From Fen-549 sp964636655 (lineage in GTDB: Bacteria; Actinomycetota; Thermoleophilia; Gaiellales; Gaiellaceae), in assembly GCA_964636655.1 (NCBI GenBank), contig CAZWTK010000010.1, forward strand, positions 1-64,000: DNA of 64,000 nucleotides. Direction: 5' to 3'. This document shows, piece after piece, positions 24,778-32,809 of this stretch. Both the position numbers and the translations under genes were made by a program. Under the pieces are notes generated by a model, which worked only from the letters and a program-made list of their open reading frames with translations, had not been told where the DNA came from and did not search any database. Positions within the stretch are counted from its first letter, which is position 1, and every line of letters begins with the position of its first letter.

Positions 24778-25488
24778 TTAGCTTGCCGAGTCGATCGCCG
24801 CCCTCAGCGAAGAGACGTAGCGACGCAGCTGCTCGGGACCGTCCTCGGCCACCTCGATCGCACGCGAGCCGACGATCACGCCGTCGGTGATCTCGGCCGC
24901 CGCGCGGGCTTGCTCGGGCGCCGAGATACCGAAGCCGGCGTAGAGCGGTAGGCCCGGCGGAGCAAGACGGCGAGCGCGCTCGGCCAGCCCCGCGAGCGCC
25001 GAGGAAAGCTCGGCGCGCGCTCCGGTGGTACCGGTCAGAGTGACCAGGTAGAGCCAACCGTCGGTCGTCTCGGCCGCCAGCCGAATTCGCTCGTCGGTCG
25101 AGGTAGGCGCGACCAGCTGGATGCGCTCGAGCTCGGGATGGGAATCCACCGGTAGGTCGGGAACGAGGATCGCACCTGCGCCGGCACTGCGGGCGTCGGT
25201 GACGAAGCGCTCGTGGCCGTAGGCCTCAAGAAGGGCTGAATAGACGAAGGGAACCAGCGGCACTTGCACGCGTGCGCGAATCTTCGCCAGGCATTCCAGG
25301 CAGGCCTTCGTACGCATGCCCTCACTGAGCGCTCTCTCGGCGGCGCGGCGGATGACCGGCCCGTCGGCGAGCGGGTCGGAGAAGGGGAAGCCGAGCTCGA
25401 TCAGGTCGGCGCCGCCTTCGGCGGCCGCCACCGCCAGCTCGGGCGTCTGCCACCCAGACATCAGAAAAATGACGAGCTTCTTACTCAT
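24778..25488 (-). CDS. trpA: Tryptophan synthase alpha chain
   Basis: 236 residues, a TIM barrel cleaving indole-3-glycerol phosphate to indole. Catalytic acids are in DLIELGFPFSDPLADGPVI (Glu31 and Asp42 region); phosphate-binding loops are GFGIS and GVIVGSRAI near the C-terminus. The protein is some 25-30 residues shorter than E. coli TrpA, mainly at the N-terminus, where FLMSGWQ replaces the common FITAGDP. It follows trpB after 184 bases filled with dispersed palindromes, an unusually wide gap for this pair. Confidence 0.93.
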   Translation of the reverse strand: MSKKLVIFLMSGWQTPELAVAAAEGGADLIELGFPFSDPLADGPVIRRAAERALSEGMRTKACLECLAKIRARVQVPLVPFVYSALLEAYGHERFVTDARSAGAGAILVPDLPVDSHPELERIQLVAPTSTDERIRLAAETTDGWLYLVTLTGTTGARAELSSALAGLAERARRLAPPGLPLYAGFGISAPEQARAAAEITDGVIVGSRAIEVAEDGPEQLRRYVSSLRAAIDSAS

Positions 25489-25531
25489 ACCTGCCTTTCG
25501 TCTGCGCTCGCGATTCGAACTGTCCCGCTAC

Positions 25532-25564
25532 GCCATGTCCCCGTGCCTGGCACCTGGACATGGC
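25532..25564. repeat. Dispersed palindrome, GTGCCTGGCAC form
   Basis: GCCATGTCC ... GTGCCTGGCAC ... GGACATGGC, 33 bp, in the trpB-trpA gap. It is the same family as the copies at 15732 and 38380, read on the other strand. Confidence 0.8.
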
Positions 25565-25620
25565 CGCGCGAGACGGTGGTACGTAAAATCGCCTGCTCCG
25601 AGGCCGGTTCGGGCGCCCGG

Positions 25621-25653
25621 GACACGTCCTGGTGCCTGGCACCGGGGCGAGTC
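25621..25653. repeat. Degenerate dispersed palindrome
   Basis: GACACGTCC ... GGTGCCTGGCACC ... GGGGCGAGTC, with the central GGTGCCTGGCACC palindrome intact and diverged outer arms. Second copy in the trpB-trpA gap. Confidence 0.6.
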
Positions 25654-25672
25654 CGGGGGAGACAGCGCGCGT

Positions 25673-26836
25673 TCACGAGCGGCCCAGCTGCGCGAGCGCC
25701 TCGTCGAGGTCCTTGTCGCCGCGGCCCGACAGGCAGACGACTATGAACGACTCGTCGGCGTCGACCGCCCGGGCCAGAGCATGGGACGACTCGAGCGCCG
25801 GGATGATGCCCTCGGTTTTGGTCAGGCGCTCGAAGGCCTCGAGCGCCTCCTCGTCCGTACAGGGCAGGTACTTGACTCTGCCGGAATCGCGCAGGGCGGC
25901 GTGCTCGGGACCGACGCCCGGATAGTCGAGACCGGCCGAGATGGAGTGAGCGTCGGCGATCTGGCCGTCGTCGTCGGCGAGTACGAGCGAACGGGCGCCG
26001 TGCAAAACGGCGACGCGGCCCGAGCCGAGGCTGGCCGCGCCCGCGGCTTCGACGCCGTACATCTTCACCTCGGCGTCGTCCAAGAAGCCGGCGAACATCC
26101 CGATCGAGTTCGAACCACCGCCGACACAGGCGATGACGGCCTCGGGCAGGCGCCCCTCGCGCTCCAGGATCTGCTCTCTCGACTCGCGTCCGATCACCGT
26201 TTGCAGCTCGCGCACGATCTCGGGGTAGGGGTGAGGCCCGACGCAGGAGCCGATCAGGTAATGGGTCGTCTCGACATTGGTGATCCAGTCACGGATGGCC
26301 TCGCTGGTGGCCTCCTTCAGTGTCTGCGTGCCGATGTCGACCGGACGAACCTCGGCGCCGAGCAACTGCATGCGCTCGACATTGGGCCTCTGGCGACGCA
26401 TGTCCTCGACGCCCATGTAGACGACGCAGTCGAGCCCGAAGCGGGCGCAGACGGTGGCGGTGGCGACTCCGTGCTGACCGGCGCCCGTCTCGGCGACGAT
26501 TCGCTGCTTGCCCAGCCTGCGCGCCAGAACGATCTGGCCGAGCGCGTTGTTGAGCTTGTGCGCACCCGTGTGCAGCAGATCCTCGCGCTTGAGGTAGATG
26601 CGCTTCTCGGGGCAGAACCGCTCGGTCAGCGTGAGCGGTGTCGGTCGGCCGCCGTAGTTGGTCAGAAGCTCGTTCAGCTCGCTCGCGAAGCCCTCGTCGG
26701 CGAGTGCCGCGCGCCAGCCCGACTCCAGCTCCTCGAGCGCCGGGATCAGGGTCTCGGGAACGTAGCGTCCGCCGTAACCGCCGTAGAGGCCGTGCTCTTC
26801 GGCCGGAGGGATCTTCTTGGCTGATGACGATGGCAA
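25673..26836 (-). CDS. trpB: Tryptophan synthase beta chain
   Basis: 387 residues, PLP enzyme joining indole and serine. The PLP lysine lies in LLHTGAHKLNNALGQ (~residue 93), preceded by the substrate motif REDL. Glu in AETGAGQHG (~115) is catalytic; the phosphate loop is GGGSNSIGMF (~240) and the cofactor-ring serine is in LSGRGDKD (~370). Conserved GRYVPE N-terminus and normal length. It starts 28 bases after the trpCF stop. Confidence 0.97.
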   Translation of the reverse strand: MPSSSAKKIPPAEEHGLYGGYGGRYVPETLIPALEELESGWRAALADEGFASELNELLTNYGGRPTPLTLTERFCPEKRIYLKREDLLHTGAHKLNNALGQIVLARRLGKQRIVAETGAGQHGVATATVCARFGLDCVVYMGVEDMRRQRPNVERMQLLGAEVRPVDIGTQTLKEATSEAIRDWITNVETTHYLIGSCVGPHPYPEIVRELQTVIGRESREQILEREGRLPEAVIACVGGGSNSIGMFAGFLDDAEVKMYGVEAAGAASLGSGRVAVLHGARSLVLADDDGQIADAHSISAGLDYPGVGPEHAALRDSGRVKYLPCTDEEALEAFERLTKTEGIIPALESSHALARAVDADESFIVVCLSGRGDKDLDEALAQLGRS

Positions 26837-26864
26837 GTGAAGGCTCCTCTCTTGGTTCTTCTGT

Positions 26865-28046
26865 CTACATGCACGTGCGGTTGACGAGTCGAGCCGCTCG
26901 CACGAACTCGCGCACGCGCTCGTGATCCTTGACGCCCGGCGCGAGCTCGAGCGCCGAGGAGGCGTCGACGGCCCAGGGCCACACCCGCTCGATCGCCGCG
27001 GCGACGTTCTCCGGGCCGAGCCCGCCGGCGAGCATCACTCTCTTCCTTCGCGCGGTTGCGGCGACCCGGTCCAGATGATCGCTGTCCCGACCTTCCCAGG
27101 GCAGGTCGAGCACCTCGGCGACCGGCTCCTCGCCCAGGTAGAGAACGGCGTCGCGACCGCGGTGACCGTCCTCGCGGGGGTAGAGCTGAGTCAGATCGGC
27201 ATCGGTCGCGTACCGCTCGCCGACCAGGACCGCCACTGAGAGCATCGTCTCGGGCACGGCGAGCAAGCCCGGCGCTCGCCTTGGAGTTTCCTCGGCCAGC
27301 ACGAAGCCGGCCAAATCGGCGCCCGCCTCCGCCGCGACGTCCACGTCCTCCTGGCGGGTGAGGCCGCAGACCTTGACCAGCGGGCGCGAGATCAGCTCCT
27401 GAAGCTTGGCCGCCGGATCGGGGGCGCGCATGAGCGCCGAGCCGACCAGCACGGCGCTTGCCCCGGCCAGCTCGGCCGCCGCTCCCTGCGCGCGCGACCA
27501 GATTCCGCTCTCGGCCACGATTACGCGATCCTGCGGGATGCCGGCCACGAGCTGGAGCTGCCCGCGGCGGTCGATCGCGAAGCTGGAAAGGTCGCGGCAG
27601 TTGACTCCGATCGGGTCGGCGCCGAGGGCCAATCCGCGCGCCAGCTCTTCGGCGTCGTGGGCCTCGACGAGCGCGTCCAGGCCGAGCTCGGCGCCGTAGG
27701 CGCGCAGGCGCCGCACCCGCTCGTCGGAGAGGTCGCGCAGGATCAGCAGGAATGCGTCGGCGCCGGCACCTGCCAACTCGCGGATCTGGGCCTCTTCGGA
27801 GAAGAAGCCCTTGCCGATAAGCGGCGCGTCGGTCGCCGCTCGGGCGGCGCGCAGGTCGTCGACGGAGCCGGCGAAGCGCTCGTCCACCAGCACCGAGACC
27901 GCCGCCGCACCCGCCTGGCCGAAACCTCTCGCCAGAGCGGCCGGGTCGGCGCCCGGACGCAGGTCGCCGGCCGACGGCGAGCGCCGCTTGACCTCGGCGA
28001 TCGCCTGAAGGCCGGGCCGGGCAAGGGCGTCACGGAAGCGTCCCAT
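26865..28046 (-). CDS. trpCF: Fused indole-3-glycerol phosphate synthase / phosphoribosylanthranilate isomerase
   Basis: 393 residues from the ATG at 28046, which overlaps the trpD stop (TGATG). The TrpC half (~1-215) has AIAEVKRRSPSAGDL, PLIGKGFF, VEAHDAEEL, GVNCRDL and AESGIWS. The TrpF half (~220-390) starts VKVCGLTRQEDV and ends VMLAGGLGPENV and VDASSALELAPGVKDHERV, with the isomerase Cys and Asp present. The TrpC half begins at the RFRDAL segment, so the usual N-terminal ~40-residue alpha-0 region is missing; an in-frame TAG immediately upstream rules out a longer start. The fusion removes any need for the PriA dual isomerase in tryptophan synthesis. Confidence 0.93.
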   Translation of the reverse strand: MGRFRDALARPGLQAIAEVKRRSPSAGDLRPGADPAALARGFGQAGAAAVSVLVDERFAGSVDDLRAARAATDAPLIGKGFFSEEAQIRELAGAGADAFLLILRDLSDERVRRLRAYGAELGLDALVEAHDAEELARGLALGADPIGVNCRDLSSFAIDRRGQLQLVAGIPQDRVIVAESGIWSRAQGAAAELAGASAVLVGSALMRAPDPAAKLQELISRPLVKVCGLTRQEDVDVAAEAGADLAGFVLAEETPRRAPGLLAVPETMLSVAVLVGERYATDADLTQLYPREDGHRGRDAVLYLGEEPVAEVLDLPWEGRDSDHLDRVAATARRKRVMLAGGLGPENVAAAIERVWPWAVDASSALELAPGVKDHERVREFVRAARLVNRTCM

Positions 28047-29077
28047 CAACTATCGACTCCGGCGGGATCGTTCGAGAAGGCGATCAACTGCTCGAGCCGT
28101 TCGTCGGCCTTGCGCGAAGCGACCGTGTGGATGGCGATCTCGAGCCCTTCGGCTAGATCCTCGGCCAGGCCGGCGGCGGCGATCGCTCCCGCCGCATTCA
28201 GGACGATGGCGTTTCGGCGCCCTCCGTCCGAGCCCTGGAAGACCTCGCGGATAGCGGCGGCGTTGGCGACGGGATCGCCTCCGCGCAGCTCCTCCAACTC
28301 GCAACGCGGCACACCCAGGTCGAGCGGATCGATCGTACGCTCGATCACCTTGCCGTCTCTGACCTCGCAGACATCGTTGGGGCCGACCGGCGAGAGCTCG
28401 TCCAGACCGCCGGCGCCATGAACGACGAAGGCGCGCTCGCTGCCCAGCTGCACCAGCGCCTCGGCGATCGGCCGCACCAGCTCCTTCGAGTAGACGCCGA
28501 TCATCTGGCAACGGGCTCCGGCCGGGTTGGTGAGCGGGCCGAGGATGTTGAAGATCGTACGCGTGGCCAGCTCCCTGCGCACCGGGCCGGCGTATTTCAT
28601 CGCCGGGTGATGCGCCTGCGCGAACATGAAGCCGAAGCCGAGCTCGTCGATCGAGCGGGCGATTCGCTCGGGTGTGAGATAGAGCTTGAAGCCGAGCGCC
28701 TCGAGCACGTCGGCGGCACCGCAGGCCGATGAGGCGGCGCGGTTACCGTGCTTGGCCACGCCAGCGCCGGCCGCGGCTGCGACCAGCGCGGCCGCGGTCG
28801 AGATGTTGATCGTGCATTGGCCGTCGCCGCCCGTTCCGACCACGTCGACGAGGTCGGTTCGCTCGGGCTCGACCGTGACCACGTGCGAGCGCATGGCCTC
28901 GGCGCAGCCGGCGATTTCCTCGGAGGTTTCTCCCTTGGCCCTGAGCGCGATGAGAAAGCCTGCGATCTGCGCCTCGGTGGTCCGGCCGGACATGATCTCG
29001 TTCATGACCTCGCGCGCCTCCGGGCGCGTGAAGTCGCGTCTGTCGAGCGCTTTCGCGATCGCTTCTTGGATGGTCAT
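28046..29077 (-). CDS. trpD: Anthranilate phosphoribosyltransferase
   Basis: 343 residues. It transfers phosphoribose from PRPP to anthranilate. The diagnostic PRPP loop is DVVGTGGDGQCTINIST (~78-94); KHGNRAASSACGAADVLEALG (~108-128) is the anthranilate/Mg site; GPLTNPAG (~177) is conserved. The ATG overlaps the trpG stop (ATGA), and trpC follows with a TGATG overlap. Confidence 0.96.
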   Translation of the reverse strand: MTIQEAIAKALDRRDFTRPEAREVMNEIMSGRTTEAQIAGFLIALRAKGETSEEIAGCAEAMRSHVVTVEPERTDLVDVVGTGGDGQCTINISTAAALVAAAAGAGVAKHGNRAASSACGAADVLEALGFKLYLTPERIARSIDELGFGFMFAQAHHPAMKYAGPVRRELATRTIFNILGPLTNPAGARCQMIGVYSKELVRPIAEALVQLGSERAFVVHGAGGLDELSPVGPNDVCEVRDGKVIERTIDPLDLGVPRCELEELRGGDPVANAAAIREVFQGSDGGRRNAIVLNAAGAIAAAGLAEDLAEGLEIAIHTVASRKADERLEQLIAFSNDPAGVDS

Positions 29078-29634
29078 CGTCTTCCCTCCAGAAAGTTCTT
29101 CGCCAGCTCGGGGCCGGCGGGTGTCAAGACCGACTCGGGGTGGAACTGAACGCCGTCGATGGGGAGCTGCCTGTGCCGCACGGCCATCACCTCGTCGCCG
29201 CCCGACGCCGAGATCTCGAAGCAGTCCGGTAGCTCGTGGGCGGCGAGCGAGTGGTAGCGGCCGGCCTCGAAGTCCTGTGGTAAGCCGGCGAAGATGCCAC
29301 GACGGTCGTGATGAACGGCGCTCGACTTGCCGTGGACGAGCGTCTTGGCCGCGCCGACCGTGCCGCCGAAAGCCTCCACGATCGCCTGGTGGCCAAGGCA
29401 GACGCCGAGCGTGGGTACCCGTACGCCCAGCCGCTTGATCAGCTCGATCGAGACTCCAGCGCTCGCCGGCACGCCGGGACCGGGGGAGATGACGAGATGA
29501 GAAGGCGCGAGCTCCTCGGCCTGTTCGGGAGTGATCGCGTCGTTACGCCGCACGACCACTTCGGCCCCGAGCTCGCCGAAGAGATGCGCGAGGTTGTAGG
29601 TGAAGGAGTCGTAGTTATCTATCAGCAGAATCAC
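29074..29634 (-). CDS. trpG: Anthranilate synthase glutamine amidotransferase component
   Basis: 186 residues, class-I glutamine amidotransferase supplying ammonia to TrpE. N-terminus ILLIDNYDSFTYNL, oxyanion motif SPGPGVP, nucleophile Cys in LGVCLGHQ (~79) and the His/Glu pair in GVQFHPESV (~167-171). KSS...H in LVHGKSSAVHH is the anthranilate-type pattern. GTG start at 29634 overlaps the stop of a small ORF upstream (GTGA). Confidence 0.95.
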   Translation of the reverse strand: MILLIDNYDSFTYNLAHLFGELGAEVVVRRNDAITPEQAEELAPSHLVISPGPGVPASAGVSIELIKRLGVRVPTLGVCLGHQAIVEAFGGTVGAAKTLVHGKSSAVHHDRRGIFAGLPQDFEAGRYHSLAAHELPDCFEISASGGDEVMAVRHRQLPIDGVQFHPESVLTPAGPELAKNFLEGRR

Positions 29635-29846
29635 CTCTCGCCCTCCTGGCCGGGGAACGCTCCCGCCGGGCAGAGCCCGGCTCCGCGCTCCCCCGACGCC
29701 GCTGGCTGCAGGATCCCGCGGCCGCGGTCAGAGTCCGTACCGGTCGTACTGTCCTGCGGCCCGCGGCCGCAGCTTCCTTTGCCAGCGACGCCCCAGTAGA
29801 CCGAGAAGCGATCCTGCGGCGCTCGCGTAAACATCGAACCCCTCAT
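29631..29846 (-). CDS. Putative 71-residue ORF between trpE and trpG, coupled at both ends
   Basis: Starts with an ATG overlapping the trpE stop (ATGA) and ends with a TGA overlapping the trpG GTG (GTGA), exactly filling the 208-base gap. The product is rich in Gly, Arg, Pro and Ser (for example VYWGVAGKGSCGRGPQD), with no recognised domain, and may be disordered. The DNA includes inverted repeats with CCGCGGCCG. It could be a real coupled peptide or simply an open frame that lets ribosomes travel from trpE to trpG. Confidence 0.35.
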   Translation of the reverse strand: MRGSMFTRAPQDRFSVYWGVAGKGSCGRGPQDSTTGTDSDRGRGILQPAASGERGAGLCPAGAFPGQEGER

Positions 29847-31090
29847 TGTTCGGCCTCCGCCAGTTCGATCGCGGCTTCCACAGCCGCCAGCTTGTTCAGG
29901 CACTCCTCGTGCTCGGAGGTGGGGTCGGAGTCGGCCACCAGTCCGGCACCGGCCTGCAGGTGGGCAACGCCGCCCGAGAGCACGAGCGAGCGAATGGCGA
30001 TGCAGGTGTCGAAGGAGGAGGTAGTCGGGTCGAAGTAGCCGACCGCGCCGGCGTAGATTCCCCGCCGATACTGCTCCAGCTCGGAGATGATCTGCATCGC
30101 CCGTACCTTGGGCGCGCCCGACACCGTCCCGGCCGGAAAGCAGGCGCGAAGCAGGTCGAAGGGCGATGTTCCGGGCTTTAGCTCTCCCACCACCTCGGAG
30201 ATCAGGTGGGTGATGTGCGAGAAGCGCTCCGGCCGCATGAAACGCTCTACCCGGACGCTTCCCGGCAGGCAGACGCGCGAGAGGTCGTTGCGTCCGAGAT
30301 CGACGAGCATGACGTGCTCGGCCCGATCCTTCTCGGATGAAAGCAGCGCCTGCTCGTCGCCTTCGCCCGGCTTGATCGAGCCGGCGATCGGGTTGAGGCT
30401 GGCGCGAATGCCCTCGCACTTCACGACGGTTTCGGGCGAGGAGCCGACCAGCGCCAGGTCGTTCGGGAGCTCGAGCAGGAAGAGGTACTCCGACGGATTG
30501 ATGCGCCTGAGCGCCCGGTAGAGATCGAGCGCGCTGGCGGAGGTGGGGCGCTCGGCTCGCTGCGAGACGACGATCTGGAAGGCGTCGCCGGCCTTGATGT
30601 ACTCCTTCGACCGTCGCACCCACCTCTCGTAGGTCGCCTGGTCGGGGTAGCGCCGCAGCGGGCCCCGCTTACCGCGTCCGTTCGGCATCTCCGGTCGCGG
30701 CCCTGCCAAGCGGGCGATGGTCTCGTCGGCGTCTCCGTAGACGATCTCGGCGACGCCGCGGGCATGATCGAAGCGAACGAGCGTCTCCGGGACGACGAAC
30801 TGGCTCTCGGGATCGTCGGGGCCGTTGTCCGGCAGGGGCACCGTCGGCTCCAACCAGGCGACGTAGTCGAAGGAGAGATAGCCGACGACCGGCTCGCCGA
30901 GACGGTCCGCCTCGTCGAAGTCGACGATGCGCGAGCCGTATCCGACCAGCGAGTACCGTCCCAGCCGACCGTGCTCGACCGATTCGAGCAGGAATGATGC
31001 GCTGCCCTCGCCGCGCAGGCGCAGGTAGGCGCCGAGCGGCGTCAAGAGGTCCGAGGCGATCGATCTTGGAGTTTTCTTTGTCTGTGTCAT
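29843..31090 (-). CDS. trpE: Anthranilate synthase component I
   Basis: 415 residues. Converts chorismate to anthranilate with TrpG. The feedback-inhibition element SFLLES is at ~32-37, followed ten residues on by RYSLVG. The C-terminal chorismate-binding domain has AFQIVVSQR, NPSEYLFLLEL, SLNPIAGSIKPG, EKDRAEHVMLVDLGRNDL, SHITHLISEV and TVSGAPKVRAM. It is shorter than the ~490-520 usual for TrpE, with a compact N-terminal domain, but all catalytic motifs are present. Located behind the leader peptide and attenuator. Confidence 0.95.
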   Translation of the reverse strand: MTQTKKTPRSIASDLLTPLGAYLRLRGEGSASFLLESVEHGRLGRYSLVGYGSRIVDFDEADRLGEPVVGYLSFDYVAWLEPTVPLPDNGPDDPESQFVVPETLVRFDHARGVAEIVYGDADETIARLAGPRPEMPNGRGKRGPLRRYPDQATYERWVRRSKEYIKAGDAFQIVVSQRAERPTSASALDLYRALRRINPSEYLFLLELPNDLALVGSSPETVVKCEGIRASLNPIAGSIKPGEGDEQALLSSEKDRAEHVMLVDLGRNDLSRVCLPGSVRVERFMRPERFSHITHLISEVVGELKPGTSPFDLLRACFPAGTVSGAPKVRAMQIISELEQYRRGIYAGAVGYFDPTTSSFDTCIAIRSLVLSGGVAHLQAGAGLVADSDPTSEHEECLNKLAAVEAAIELAEAEQ

Positions 31091-31114
31091 GGCTTTCTGC
31101 GAGTCGAAAGGGCA

Positions 31115-31142
31115 ACAAAAAAGACCTCCTGGCGGAAGGTCT
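31115..31142 (-). terminator. trp attenuator terminator
   Basis: On the minus strand AGACCT ... AGGTCT forms a hairpin with an inner CC/GG pairing, followed immediately by TTTTTTG. It lies between the leader peptide stop (31169) and trpE (31090), the expected place for a transcription attenuator. Confidence 0.85.
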
Positions 31143-31168
31143 CGAGCGAAACGGGTTTGCGTCCTAGA

Positions 31169-31246
31169 TCAGGTCCAGGCGACGCTCCCGCCCCGCTCGC
31201 TGCGCCAGCGCCACACCCAAGTCATCCGCGGGGTCGAGTTCGTCAT
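31169..31246 (-). CDS. trpL: trp leader peptide
   Basis: 25 codons: MTNSTPRMTWVWRWRSERGG, then SVAWT and TGA. Tryptophans stand at positions 10, 12, 14 and 24, an enrichment far above background. It ends 27 bases before the attenuator hairpin of trpE. By analogy with other ribosome-mediated trp attenuators, stalling at the W-V-W-R-W run when charged tRNA-Trp is scarce should prevent terminator formation. GGGGG lies directly before the ATG, too close for a normal ribosome site; with the promoter below, the transcript may be nearly leaderless. Confidence 0.82.
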   Translation of the reverse strand: MTNSTPRMTWVWRWRSERGGSVAWT

Positions 31247-31255
31247 CTCCCCCTG

Positions 31256-31285
31256 AGAGTACGGCCAGATGGCCCCCGCCGTCAA
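31256..31285 (-). promoter_or_regulatory. Candidate trp operon promoter
   Basis: On the minus strand TTGACG (31280-31285) and TACTCT (31256-31261) are separated by 18 bases, a plausible housekeeping -35/-10 pair. A start about 7-10 bases further would lie only a few bases before the leader ATG at 31246. Confidence 0.5.
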
Positions 31286-31476
31286 ATCGCATCTCGCGCG
31301 CTCGGCCGGCGATCCCGTACGGCCAGGCGCGACTGGCCTCCCGGAACCGCCTGACGCCGCTGGCGGCACGTCGCTCTCCAGGTCTGTGCTGAAGCACTAT
31401 CCCTTCCGGCGCTGCACCGCCAGCGGCGCCCTGAGAGCGCGAGATGCATCTCGTTTAGGACGCCCGCCGCCGCGGC

Positions 31477-31576
31477 NNNNNNNNNNNNNNNNNNNNNNNN
31501 NNNNNNNNNNNNNNNNNNNNNNNNNNNNNNNNNNNNNNNNNNNNNNNNNNNNNNNNNNNNNNNNNNNNNNNNNNNN
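31477..31576. other. Assembly gap, 100 N
   Basis: A run of 100 N, a conventional gap of unknown real size. It interrupts the gene starting at 31863. Whether the trp leader region and that gene are truly adjacent depends on this join. Confidence 0.99.
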
Positions 31577-31863
31577 GCGATGGCCTCCGGGCTCACGGCT
31601 TCCCAGCTGCCGTCGGCGGCCTGGCGCCAGCCCGGATATGGGTCGGCGACTTGCTCGGGGTACTGATCGGCAAGACCCTGACCCTGCTCCTGGTTGACCT
31701 GCTCGGCTCCGGCTAGCCCTTCTTCGGCTTCGCCGTCGGTCGGCAGTCGAACGAAGAGGCCGCGGCGGAAGCTCTCGCGCACAGTCGGGCGCGGCGGCGT
31801 CTCTCCTCTACCCTCCAGCCCCGGGGGCTCGGGAACCCGTCCTTCGTCGCCTTGATCGCTCAT
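31577..31863 (-). CDS. Hypothetical protein, N-terminal fragment truncated by assembly gap
   Basis: 95 residues from the ATG at 31863 to the N-run. The fragment is acidic and hydrophilic with ESFRRGLFVRLPTDGEAEEG and DPYPGWRQAADGSWEAV. It has no recognised domain and no signal peptide in the visible part. Past the gap one frame closes within a few codons (P-R-R-R-A-S-stop near 31456), which may be its true end. Function unknown. Confidence 0.5.
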
Positions 31864-32023
31864 GAAATAACCGTCTTCTCCCTTGTCACGGCCACGCGTG
31901 CTTGGTGCTGTATCGGCGCGTGCGCCCGGAAGCGTGAGTATCTATCGCTCGTTGTCGGTAAAGATAGAACCGAAACAGGTAGATGATGAGGATAGGCGAT
32001 CGTCGCCTCCGAGGAGGGGAGAG

Positions 32024-32605
32024 ATGACAGGTTCCAGACGAGATGAGCCGGTTCGCCTCACGAGCATCTACACTCGTGCCGGTGACAGCGGCGAGACGAG
32101 CCTCGGCGACGGAACGCGCACGGTCAAGACCGACCCTCTGATCGCGGCGATCGGGTCGCTCGATGAGCTGGGCGCCGCGATCGGGCTGGCGCTAGCCACT
32201 ACCCTGCCCGAGCGGCTGCGCTCGCCGCTGGAGCATATTCAGAATGAGCTCTTCGATCTGGGCGCCGATCTCAGCGTTCCTCCGGTCGAAGGCTCGCGCG
32301 AGCGGCTGCGCATCGGTCAGGAGCGCGTCGAGTCGCTGGAGCGGCTCTGCGACGAGCTGAACGCCGAGCTCGAGCCTTTGCGCAGCTTCACTCTGCCCGG
32401 CGGCGGCGAGGCCGGTGCGCGCCTACACCTGGCGCGAGCGATCTGTCGCCGCGCCGAGCTGGGCGTGCTCGCCGCAGCCCGTGAGCGCCCGCAGAATCCC
32501 GTTGTCGCCGTCTATCTCAACCGGCTCTCGGACCTCCTCTTCATCTTCGCCCGGGTCGCAGCCGCCGGCGAAGAGCGCCTTTGGCGACCCGGCGCCTCCG
32601 TATAG
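32024..32605 (+). CDS. ATP:cob(I)alamin adenosyltransferase, PduO type
   Basis: 193 residues from the ATG at 32024, which has GAGGAGGGGA just upstream; a longer frame adds an unconserved N-terminus. It makes adenosylcobalamin from cob(I)alamin and ATP. ATP-binding N-terminus SIYTRAGDSGETSLGDG, then GSLDELGAAIGLA, IQNELFDLGADLS, LPGGGEAGARLHLARAICRRAE and NRLSDLLFIFARVA are the family signatures. The B12-binding mutase subunit 300 bases downstream uses this cofactor. Confidence 0.95.
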   Translation: MTGSRRDEPVRLTSIYTRAGDSGETSLGDGTRTVKTDPLIAAIGSLDELGAAIGLALATTLPERLRSPLEHIQNELFDLGADLSVPPVEGSRERLRIGQERVESLERLCDELNAELEPLRSFTLPGGGEAGARLHLARAICRRAELGVLAAARERPQNPVVAVYLNRLSDLLFIFARVAAAGEERLWRPGASV

Positions 32606-32719
32606 GAGCCCGTTCCGCTCGGATCACACGACCGGTGCGGCTGCTTCGCGGCGCGGGCGCCCGACTGGTTGGGCAAAGGTTGTTTCACTTCCGACGCAGC
32701 GAATCGCTTGACACATCTG

Positions 32720-32732
32720 GGTGTCGGACACC
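32720..32732. repeat. Dispersed palindrome, GGTGTCGGACACC family
   Basis: GGTGTCGGACACC, a 13-bp palindrome with central G. Further copies at 32795 and 40704. Confidence 0.7.
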
Positions 32733-32794
32733 GGCGCGGGCGCCGCGCGACGATGCCGAGTTCTGCCGCCGTTTTCTCGTGGTCACGCCGCCTT

Positions 32795-32809
32795 CGGTGT
32801 CGGACACCG
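32795..32809. repeat. Dispersed palindrome, GGTGTCGGACACC family
   Basis: CGGTGTCGGACACCG, extended by one base pair on each side compared with the copy at 32720. Confidence 0.7.

Noticed and set aside
29631..30623. 330-codon frame overlapping most of trpE on the same strand
   Set aside because: Out-of-frame with trpE; only its last 71 codons, downstream of the trpE stop, are considered as a possible separate ORF.
31269..31697. Plus-strand frame through the 100-N gap
   Set aside because: Open only because N codons are read as sense; no start signal and no family.
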